The notes below the pieces were generated by a model that saw only the letters and a program-made list of their open reading frames with translations, was not told the DNA's origin and searched no databases. A stretch of DNA of 64,000 nucleotides from positions 62,001-126,000 of the forward strand of contig CAKORY010000002.1 in assembly GCA_934101795.1 (NCBI GenBank). The letters are read 5' to 3'. The first letter of the stretch is position 1; every line of letters starts with the position of its first letter. This document shows positions 31,884 through 39,040 of this stretch, piece after piece. Origin of the DNA: an uncultured Bacilli bacterium (GTDB lineage Bacteria > Bacillota_I > Bacilli_A > RF39 > UBA660). The position numbers and the translations under genes are program-made.

Positions 31884-32648
31884 ATGAAGAAAACAGTAAG
31901 AGTAGTTGTAGTAGATGACAATGAGGCAGTGATAAGGAGTGTTAGAGAGTACTTTAAAAATAGTGATATAGTGAGTGTTGTTGGTGGTTTCACTAATGGC
32001 AAGGATGCTTTAAACTATTTATTATCTTGTCCTGAAGCATATGACTTATTAATGCTTGATTTAATTTTAACAGGTATTGATGGTATTAGAATAATTGAAG
32101 AAATGAATCATAAAAAGATTAGTAAAAAGATAATGGTTCTATCAAGTTTTAAAGATGATTTTACTATTAGAAGGGTCCAAGCTTTAGGTGGTAGTTATTT
32201 TATGCTAAAACCAGTTGATATGGATGTTGTTAATAGTAGGATTATGGATTTAGTAACTCATAAGGAAGAAATAAGTATTGCAAGTTCATGTAAAATTGAA
32301 ATTAAAGTAAGTTCACTTTTACATGACTTAGGTATTCCTTCACATGTAAGAGGTTACCAATATATTAGAGAGGGTGTTATGATGCTATATGCAGAAGATG
32401 GTATGGCAACACTTGTTACTAAAGAGTTATATCCGAAGATAGCAAATAAATATCAAACAACATCTTCAAGAGTTGAGAGAGCCATTAGACACGCTATTGA
32501 AATAAGTTGGAGTCGAGGAGATATCAAGCTTATGGAAAATTTATTTGGTAATAGCATTGATTTTGATAGGAGTAGACCTACGAATGCAGAGTTTTTAACA
32601 ACTATAGCAGATAGATTTAGAATGGATACGCAAGAACTAGTTATGTAA
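31884..32648 (+). CDS. spo0A: Sporulation master regulator Spo0A
   Basis: A 254-residue response regulator. The receiver has the acidic pair D11-D12, phosphoacceptor Asp59 in LLMLDLIL and Lys109 in FMLKPVD. The C-terminal Spo0A DNA-binding domain is highly characteristic: LLHDLGIPSHVRGYQYIRE, TKELYPKIANKY, SRVERAIRHAIE-x-S-W-S-R-G and RPTNAEF. Phosphorylated Spo0A starts sporulation in Bacilli and Clostridia. It sits alone between glycolytic genes, behind 0A-box-like sites and before a terminator. In Bacillus it follows spoIVB, which is absent here. Confidence 0.97.
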   Translation: MKKTVRVVVVDDNEAVIRSVREYFKNSDIVSVVGGFTNGKDALNYLLSCPEAYDLLMLDLILTGIDGIRIIEEMNHKKISKKIMVLSSFKDDFTIRRVQALGGSYFMLKPVDMDVVNSRIMDLVTHKEEISIASSCKIEIKVSSLLHDLGIPSHVRGYQYIREGVMMLYAEDGMATLVTKELYPKIANKYQTTSSRVERAIRHAIEISWSRGDIKLMENLFGNSIDFDRSRPTNAEFLTTIADRFRMDTQELVM

Positions 32649-32672
32649 GCTTTGTTATTCAAGGCTTTTTTA
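32647..32672 (+). terminator. Terminator after spo0A
   Basis: AAGCTTTG / CAAGGCTT, 8 bp with one G-U pair, loop TTATT, then T-rich sequence. Confidence 0.8.
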
Positions 32673-32701
32673 TTGTAATTTAAAATAGTTTGTGGTATTA
32701 T
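32673..32701 (+). promoter_or_regulatory. Promoter of gpmI
   Basis: TTGTAA at 32673-32678 and TATTAT at 32696-32701 with a 17-nt gap. A transcript starting near 32708 excludes the upstream in-frame start at 32690 and supports ATG 32723. Confidence 0.65.
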
Positions 32702-32722
32702 TTTGATAGTGAAGGTGGAAAA

Positions 32723-34219
32723 ATGAAAAAAATTTTAACTATTATTTTAGATGGATTTGGTTATAGAGAGGAAGAAACAGGTAACGCCATTAAAGCAGCT
32801 CATATGAATACTTTTAATGATATTTGGAATAAATATCCTCATGCACTTTTAGGTGCTAGTGAAGAATATGTTGGGCTTCCACATGGTCAAGCTGGTAATA
32901 GTGAAGTTGGACATATGACTATTGGTGCAGGTAGGCTTTTAAAACAAAATGAAATATTAGTAAATGAATTTTTTGAAAATCCTGATATGGAAAATAAGAA
33001 TGTTATTAAATTATTGGAAAATAAAGATAAAGATGTTCATATAATGGGGCTTTGTAGTGATGGCAATATTCATGCAGGTGTTGATGATTTTTTAAATATG
33101 TTTGATTTTTTAGTAAATAATGGTTTTACTAAAATACATTTTCATTTGATTACTGATGGTAGAGATACTGGAGTAAAAGATGCTAATAAATATATTGATA
33201 TGATAAAAGATGCTATTAAGAAGAATAAATGCGGTGATATAGCAACTGTTGCTGGTAGATATTATGCTATGGATAGAGATGAAAATTGGGATAGAACTAA
33301 AATCTATTATGACTTGGTTGTATCTGGTAAAGGTACTAGTTCTATAAATATTGAAAAAAGTATTAAGAGTAGTTATGAAAAAGGTATTACTGATGAATTT
33401 ATAAAACCTATTAAATGTAGTAATAATACTATTAAAAATGGTGATATAATTATTTGGATGAATTATAGAGCTGATAGAGCTAAACAAATACTTTCTTCTA
33501 TTGTTAACTGGAATTCTTTTGAAGGATTTAGTGTGCAAAATATGAAAGATACTTTAGTATTTAGTTTTTTACCTGTTGATAAAAAAATTAAAACATATAA
33601 TTTGATTGAACCATTGTGTATTAAAAACTCTTTGGGGCTTTATTTAAGCGAACTTAATTTTACTCAAGCTAGAGTTGCAGAAAGTGAAAAATTTCCACAT
33701 GTTACTTACTTTTTTGATGGTGGCGTTGATGGTAAAATTAAAGGATGTGATAAGTTTCATATTCCATCACCAGATGTTGCTACGTATGATTTAAAACCTG
33801 AAATGAGTTGTGTCGAGGTTACTAAAAGGGTTATTCTATCCATGAAAAATGATTATGATTTTATTTTAGTTAATTTTGCTAATCCTGATATGGTTGGTCA
33901 TACTGGTAATATGGATGCTACTACTAAAGCTTGCATGGCTATCGATATGTGCCTTTCTAAAATAATGGAAAAAGCTGATGAAAACTTTTATAAAGTAGTT
34001 ATACTTGCTGATCACGGTAATGCTGATACAATGATTAATGAAGATGGAAGCATGTGTACTACTCATACAACTAGTTTAGTTCCGTTTATAATATGTGATG
34101 ATAAAATTAAATTAAAAGAAAAAGGTACTTTGGTTAATGTTGCACCAACAATTCTTGATTATATGGATATTGCTATACCCAAAGAAATGGATGGAACTGA
34201 GTCTTTAATAATTGAATAG
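32723..34219 (+). CDS. gpmI: 2,3-bisphosphoglycerate-independent phosphoglycerate mutase
   Basis: A 499-residue Mn2+-dependent enzyme of the alkaline phosphatase fold that interconverts 3- and 2-phosphoglycerate. ILDGFGYRE carries the first metal Asp, and the catalytic Ser is in GNSEVGHMTIGAGR; D-G-R-D-T, YYAMDRD, N-F-A-N-P-D-M-V-G-H-T-G and LADHGNAD are further metal and substrate sites. Start ATG 32723 has GAAGGTGG before it. It belongs with pgk-tpiA functionally but has a separate promoter. Enzymes of this type have been linked to Mn/pH sensing during sporulation in Bacillus. Confidence 0.97.
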   Translation: MKKILTIILDGFGYREEETGNAIKAAHMNTFNDIWNKYPHALLGASEEYVGLPHGQAGNSEVGHMTIGAGRLLKQNEILVNEFFENPDMENKNVIKLLENKDKDVHIMGLCSDGNIHAGVDDFLNMFDFLVNNGFTKIHFHLITDGRDTGVKDANKYIDMIKDAIKKNKCGDIATVAGRYYAMDRDENWDRTKIYYDLVVSGKGTSSINIEKSIKSSYEKGITDEFIKPIKCSNNTIKNGDIIIWMNYRADRAKQILSSIVNWNSFEGFSVQNMKDTLVFSFLPVDKKIKTYNLIEPLCIKNSLGLYLSELNFTQARVAESEKFPHVTYFFDGGVDGKIKGCDKFHIPSPDVATYDLKPEMSCVEVTKRVILSMKNDYDFILVNFANPDMVGHTGNMDATTKACMAIDMCLSKIMEKADENFYKVVILADHGNADTMINEDGSMCTTHTTSLVPFIICDDKIKLKEKGTLVNVAPTILDYMDIAIPKEMDGTESLIIE

Positions 34220-34228
34220 GAGGTTAAT

Positions 34229-34750
34229 ATGTATTATTATAAGGTAAAAGAAAATGAAGTATTTAAATATAAGGTTTTATTTAGTATTGAGAAAATAAGA
34301 GAACTTCAAAAAGAATTAATTAATAATTGTGCTATAGAAGAAAAGCATGAATATATTTCCTATGGTGTGCCTTTTAGAGAAAAAGGAATTAATTATAAAA
34401 AATTTAATTATGAATTTATTGGAGTTAAAGAAGATTTCTATGGAGATTGGGATCTTTATAAAGTTAATGTAATTGAATATGTTAATCCATACTTATATGA
34501 TTTAATTGAAAAAATATTACGAGGAGATGTTTTAGCTTTAGAAGAACTTTTCTCAAGAAAAATTGAAATGAACAAAGAAAACACCGTGAAGGATATTAAT
34601 TATTATTATAATGCATTTCAACATTTATTTGATGTTATTCTTGTTGATAAAATAGACATGGAAACTTATAAGAGAATAATGGAATTTGCAGGTTTACCAG
34701 TAAGTGAAAATAAAGAAGGTTGTGAAATGATTCTTAATAGAACCAAATAA
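34229..34750 (+). CDS. Hypothetical protein downstream of gpmI
   Basis: A 173-residue soluble acidic protein that I do not recognise. It is rich in Tyr, Lys and Glu, with a central Tyr-rich segment (NVIEYVNPYLYDLIEKILRG) and no signal peptide or membrane helix. AGGAGG precedes the ATG 9 nt after the gpmI stop, so it is co-transcribed with gpmI. A terminator follows at once. The compact operon position supports a real gene; its role is unknown. Confidence 0.65.
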   Translation: MYYYKVKENEVFKYKVLFSIEKIRELQKELINNCAIEEKHEYISYGVPFREKGINYKKFNYEFIGVKEDFYGDWDLYKVNVIEYVNPYLYDLIEKILRGDVLALEELFSRKIEMNKENTVKDINYYYNAFQHLFDVILVDKIDMETYKRIMEFAGLPVSENKEGCEMILNRTK

Positions 34751-34791
34751 CAATTTAATTAATAAAGTAATAATTAATTTATTGCTTTTTT
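34751..34791 (+). terminator. Terminator of the gpmI operon
   Basis: Arms CAATTTAATTAAT and ATTAATTTATTG pair with a small internal loop, followed by CT6. Confidence 0.68.
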
Positions 34792-34840
34792 AAAGAGTTA
34801 TATACTTTTAAATTTAAATAAATACAATGATTAAAATTAG

Positions 34841-34919
34841 TTCTTAACAAAATAGAAAATGTTAAGAATTTTTTCTTGACTTTTTTTAAAAAAATTTATA
34901 TTCTTATAATATACGGAGG
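34841..34919 (+). promoter_or_regulatory. Promoter of the first pilin-like gene (duplicated region)
   Basis: TTGACT at 34876-34881, 17-nt gap, TATTCT at 34899-34904; TATAAT follows directly and GGAGG is at 34915. The whole block from 34841 is closely similar to 38951-39032 before the second pilin-like gene, with the same -35, spacer length and -10. The two genes therefore share regulation by descent. Confidence 0.7.
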
Positions 34920-34928
34920 TTGATGTTG

Positions 34929-37900
34929 TTGAAAGTAGTTCAAAGAAATAAAGGCTTTACTTTAACAGAACTTATTGCTGTTATAGTTATTTTGGCTATT
35001 TTAATTTCAATATCAACTGTGACTTTTATTTCTGTGCGTAAAAATATTTTAAGAAAGCAATATGAAGAATTAGTTATGTATTTAGAAACAAAGGCTGAAG
35101 AATTTGCAAATGATACAAATATTATTGTTATTAGTGTAGAAGATTTAATTAAAGAAGGTTATGTTAATCCTGATGATCAAGCTAATATTTATAATCCAGA
35201 AACAAAAGAAAGTATGAATTGTTATATTATAAAATCTGTTTTTCGTGATGGAAAATATGAGGCTAAATTATCAGAAAATTTGGGATCTGTGGATGGAAAA
35301 TGTAATAGTTATGTAAAAACTAAGGACATTGAAATATGTCGATATGATGGAGAAAATTGTTTTTCTATTGGAAAAGATGAGTGGTTTAAAGAAGATATTA
35401 ATTTGAGAGTTAAATATAGAAATTCAATTCTTGCTGAAGGTAATATTACTTATAATTGGACAAGTACGAATGGATTTACTAGTAAAGATCCTATGATTAA
35501 AACTAATACCGAACTTGTAAGTCATAATACTTATAAATGTGAACTAACAATTGATAATGTTTATGGAGAAGCTAATAGTGTTGTTGGAATTGATAAACAA
35601 GCTCCTAAAATTAATAATGTGACTTTTGATGATAATTGGAGTACTTCAAAAGAAGTAGTTATTGATGCTACTGATATGGGGGGATCTGGAATTAAAGGTT
35701 ATGGATTTGATACTGAAACTTGTGAAGAAATTCAAAAAGATAATAAGTTTATTGTTACTATTGGAGGCACATATAGCTATTGTGTTGTTGATAAAGCCGG
35801 TAATGTTACTTCTAATAAGGTTAAAGTTGATAAAATCAATTCAATACCAACTAAACCAATAATTACCGCGGATGATGGGGTTTTAAGTAATGATTGGCAT
35901 ATAAAAGGCTTTACTTTAAGTTTTTATAGTAACATAGGAGAAGGGTTAGGAAAAGCAAAATATTTTTATGGAACAAGTGAAAATGATCTTAATAATAATG
36001 GTGATACTGTTTTTGTTGATGAAAATAGTCATGGAGTTACTTATTATGTAAAGGCTTGTAATAGTATTGGGGTTTGTGGTGATGTAAATAATTATATTGT
36101 TAAAATTGACAAAGGAAAGCCTAATGCTCCGACTATAACTGCAAGTGATGGGATAACAAGTGGTAATTGGCATCGTAATGGTTTTACATTAAATATTGGT
36201 GGGTCAAGTGCTCCAAGTGGGATTATTTACTATTATGGATTAAATAGCAATGATGTAAATACCGTTGGAACTAGTGCCTATGTTAGTGAAGAAACAAAGG
36301 GGACTACTTATTATGCAAGGGCTTGTAATGGTTTAGGAGTCTGTAGTGATATATCATCTTATGTTGCTAAAATTGATAAGACAACTTATATAGCTCCTCC
36401 TAAAATAACTGCAAGTGATGGAATAACAAGTGGTAATTGGCATCGTCAAAATTTTTCTTTATCATTTAGTGGGTCAAGTGCACCTGGTGGTGTTACATAT
36501 TATTATGGAACCAGATTTAATTCTTTAAATTATAGTGGAACCAGTACTCATGTTAATAATGAAACAAATGGAACGACGTATTATGTAAAAGCATGTAATT
36601 CTTCTGGATTTTGTAGTGATGCTAGTACGTATGTTGTAAAACTTGACAGAAATGAAAGTATAGCAGCTCCGATTATAACTGCAAGTGATGGAATAACAAG
36701 TGGTAATTGGCATAAATCTAATTTTACCCTTACCTTTAGTGGATCAAAAAGTGCAAGTGGTATAACTTATTATTATGGAATTAGTAAAAGTTCACTTAAT
36801 ACTAGAGGTGCTCATGTAAATATAACTAATGAGACAAGTGGAACAACATATTATGTAAAGGCTTGTAATGGTTTTAATAATTGTAGTTCTATCTCTAGTT
36901 ATTTAGTTAAACTGGATAAAGTTAGTCCTTCTGCGTTAAATGTTTCATTACATAAAAAAAGTTATTATGGTAATACTTATGTTAGTGATACTTGGACAAG
37001 TGATGATGTTTATATAGTACTAAGTTATAGTAAATCTGATGTTAGTGGAATTGAAAAATATCAATATTCTAATGATAATTATAGATGGTATGATGTATCG
37101 GGAGATAGAATGTATGTTTCGACATCTGGGGTAACAAATATCTATTTTAGAGCAGTTGATAAAGCTGGTAATGTAGGTGCATCAAGTAGTAAATATATTA
37201 TTAAAATAGATAGGGATATACCTGCTGCTCCAAATGTTAAATTAACTTTTACTAAATATGGTGGAAGTCAAGTTTATAAGCAAGAAACTTGGGTTAATAC
37301 TGAGATTAAAGGAGAACTTAGTTATTCTAAAAGTGATGCAAGTGGTATTGCTAAATATCAATATTCATATGATAATAGTAATTGGACAGATATATCTGGC
37401 AGTACTTTTGTAAATAAAAAAGAGGGAAAAAATAGTGTTTATTTTAGAGCTTTAGATAAAGCTGGTAATGTTGGAAAAGCTAGTTCAGCTTATAAATTAT
37501 ATTATGATAAAACCGCTCCAGGTAGGATTTATAGTGTTAATGTTAAAAAGGGAAGTAAATATGGAAGCACATATTATACTGGTAATTGGTCGGCAGAACC
37601 TCTTTATATAATGCCTTCTTATAGTAGTTATGATTTAAGTGGTTTAGCTGGATTTTCATTTTCATTAGATAAATCAAGATGGTCTAGTCCAACTGATATT
37701 TATAGAATAGATAAAGTTGGTCAATCTACGGTTTATATTAAGGCTGTTGATAATGCTGGAAATGAAGGACCAATTTATACACTTAGTAATTTAAAGGTTA
37801 GTAAGTATTTAGCTGATTATGGTTTAGGTCTTTATATTTATTATCAAAACATGCATTGGAGAATTGTGTCAAAGTCTGGTAGTGGTTCAACTGGTAAAGT

Positions 37901-38315
37901 TACCGCGGTTAGTGCAAAGTGTATTGGAAATGTTACATTACAAAGTGGTGTTGGTTCTTCAGTGTCAACAGCTAAAAGTAAGATTAATGTGATTGCTGAT
38001 AATTATAAAAGATATAATGAAGTAAACGTTTCTCGGCCAATTAGAGAAGCTGAGGTTTCAAATTTTAGTAGATATGGTGGAACAGTTGATTGTGATTATT
38101 TTGCTTATCCAAGTTCGGTTTATGCTAATTATATAACTTTTGTTTCTAGATATTCTTCTAATAAAAGAAACTATACTGAAGATTATGTTAAAAAAATACT
38201 TACTAGAAACATTAGCGGTGGTACTAGAGTTGTGCTTGAATTTAATTCTGGAGTTTATACTACAACATCTAATGATGGTGGAAATATTAGTAATTCATTA
38301 ACTATTACTAAATAA
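34929..38315 (+). CDS. Giant pilin-like (N-methylation motif) surface protein with tandem repeats
   Basis: About 1,128 residues. The N-terminus (NKGFTLTELIAVIVILAIL) is a type IV prepilin signal: cleavage after Gly, Glu at +5 and one hydrophobic helix. A short conserved domain follows (SVEDLIKEGYVNPDD ... SMNCYI). Then come four copies of a 90-residue repeat (ASDGITSGNWH ... T-Y-Y-V-K-A-C) and three copies of a second repeat ending DKAGNVG, an Ig-like pattern, before a unique C-terminal domain of about 150 residues. Normal pilins are under 200 residues. TTG 34929 is preferred because it gives the same N-terminal length as the paralogue at 39041; ATG 34923 is the alternative. Probably an adhesin displayed through a type IV pilus-like machine not encoded here. 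Confidence 0.82.
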   Translation: MKVVQRNKGFTLTELIAVIVILAILISISTVTFISVRKNILRKQYEELVMYLETKAEEFANDTNIIVISVEDLIKEGYVNPDDQANIYNPETKESMNCYIIKSVFRDGKYEAKLSENLGSVDGKCNSYVKTKDIEICRYDGENCFSIGKDEWFKEDINLRVKYRNSILAEGNITYNWTSTNGFTSKDPMIKTNTELVSHNTYKCELTIDNVYGEANSVVGIDKQAPKINNVTFDDNWSTSKEVVIDATDMGGSGIKGYGFDTETCEEIQKDNKFIVTIGGTYSYCVVDKAGNVTSNKVKVDKINSIPTKPIITADDGVLSNDWHIKGFTLSFYSNIGEGLGKAKYFYGTSENDLNNNGDTVFVDENSHGVTYYVKACNSIGVCGDVNNYIVKIDKGKPNAPTITASDGITSGNWHRNGFTLNIGGSSAPSGIIYYYGLNSNDVNTVGTSAYVSEETKGTTYYARACNGLGVCSDISSYVAKIDKTTYIAPPKITASDGITSGNWHRQNFSLSFSGSSAPGGVTYYYGTRFNSLNYSGTSTHVNNETNGTTYYVKACNSSGFCSDASTYVVKLDRNESIAAPIITASDGITSGNWHKSNFTLTFSGSKSASGITYYYGISKSSLNTRGAHVNITNETSGTTYYVKACNGFNNCSSISSYLVKLDKVSPSALNVSLHKKSYYGNTYVSDTWTSDDVYIVLSYSKSDVSGIEKYQYSNDNYRWYDVSGDRMYVSTSGVTNIYFRAVDKAGNVGASSSKYIIKIDRDIPAAPNVKLTFTKYGGSQVYKQETWVNTEIKGELSYSKSDASGIAKYQYSYDNSNWTDISGSTFVNKKEGKNSVYFRALDKAGNVGKASSAYKLYYDKTAPGRIYSVNVKKGSKYGSTYYTGNWSAEPLYIMPSYSSYDLSGLAGFSFSLDKSRWSSPTDIYRIDKVGQSTVYIKAVDNAGNEGPIYTLSNLKVSKYLADYGLGLYIYYQNMHWRIVSKSGSGSTGKVTAVSAKCIGNVTLQSGVGSSVSTAKSKINVIADNYKRYNEVNVSRPIREAEVSNFSRYGGTVDCDYFAYPSSVYANYITFVSRYSSNKRNYTEDYVKKILTRNISGGTRVVLEFNSGVYTTTSNDGGNISNSLTITK
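35859..36930 (+). repeat. Tandem 90-codon repeats inside the pilin-like gene
   Basis: A nearly identical 39-nt block (ataactgcaagtgatgg ... ggtaattggcat) recurs at 36135, 36405 and 36675, an exact 270-nt period. A more diverged copy starts at 35859, 276 nt earlier. The period keeps the reading frame. The high DNA identity at the repeat heads compared with the diverged middles points to recent unequal recombination or selection on the heads. Confidence 0.88.
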
Positions 38316-38345
38316 GATATTTAAATAGGGTAAATTATCCTATTT
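38316..38345 (+). terminator. Terminator after the first pilin-like gene
   Basis: AAATAGG / CCTATTT around a short AT loop, followed by T-rich sequence (arms at 38323-38329 and 38339-38345). A related hairpin in reverse orientation lies at about 38394-38425. Confidence 0.7.
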
Positions 38346-38429
38346 TTTTCTTTTGGTTATAAAAAAAGCTATTGTTCAGATAGAACATGTCAAAAATGGG
38401 ATAGATTAGTAAAATTTATCCTATTTTAA

Positions 38430-38820
38430 ATAAGAACAAGTTTATCATCTAATAAAGAACTTATGGCTTCGAATGCAATAATCTTATTTTGTTTATCTTA
38501 AGTCAGTTTCAGCTCTGTTATTAGAAAGTGGAATAAAGAATTTTTCTAGAAACAATAAATTATTATGTACATTTTCTTTCATTCTATTTACTAAATGGTT
38601 TACTTGAATTGTTACTATTTTTATTGTGATTATTTTTTAGTCTTTCAATTTCTAAAATTAATGCTACTATTTCATCTTCTAATTTAGATACCATCTTTTT
38701 TAGTTCTTGTATAGTCTGTGATTGTATTATATTTTCTATCATCATTTTATCAATTTTTTTAAGTACTTGTTTTAGTTGTTCATAAATACCTTTGTTATAA
38801 TTTGAAGACATTGCGATCAC
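38430..38820 (-). mobile_element. Decayed IS66-family transposase with internal deletion
   Basis: The gap 38316-39040 has no intact gene. On the minus strand 38820-38584 encodes about 78 residues like an IS66 transposase N-terminus (helical coiled coil ending N-K-N-S-N-N-S-S-K-P-F-S-K). Directly after its stop, in another frame (about 38590-38500), comes the family's C-terminal motif LLFLEKFFIPLSNNRAETDLR (read in short: F-L-E-K ... N-N-R-A-E-x-D-L-R). Another scrap (I-A-F-E-A-I-S-S-L-L) lies at about 38487-38440. The catalytic core is missing, so this is an internal-deletion relic. No terminal inverted repeats were identified. Confidence 0.7.
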
Positions 38821-38870
38821 TTACTTTATATTTGAATTATCTCATATAATTATCATAAAATAAGACGTGA

Positions 38871-38936
38871 TTTTAAAAAATGTTGGTTGATAAGTTAAGG
38901 TTTATTAACAAAAAAATGAAGAAAATTAAATTTTTT
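38871..38936. repeat. Intergenic repeat copy A
   Basis: About 64 nt closely similar to 41758-41820 (shared pieces: GATAAGTTA, TTTATTAA, TGAAGAAAATTAA). It lies between the IS66 relic and the second pilin-like promoter. Confidence 0.65.
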
Positions 38937-38950
38937 TCATTTTTTATCTG

Positions 38951-39032
38951 AGTTGTAACAAAAAAGAAAATAGTTAAGAGTTTTTTTCTTGACTTTTTTT
39001 TAAAAAATATATATTCTTATAATATATGGAGG
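38951..39032 (+). promoter_or_regulatory. Promoter of the second pilin-like gene
   Basis: TTGACT at 38989-38994, 17-nt gap, TATTCT at 39012-39017, then GGAGG at 39028-39032. It is a paralogue of the block at 34841-34919. Confidence 0.7.
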
Positions 39033-39040
39033 TTAATGAT

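Noticed and set aside
33110..33538. Antisense open frames within gpmI, rplO, MBOAT and other genes
   Set aside because: They are low-complexity (Ile/Ser/Phe-rich) mirrors of real genes, without ribosome sites or family features.
36135..36713. CRISPR array, because of regularly spaced repeats
   Set aside because: The 270-nt period keeps one long reading frame and the spacers are homologous to each other; it is a protein repeat.
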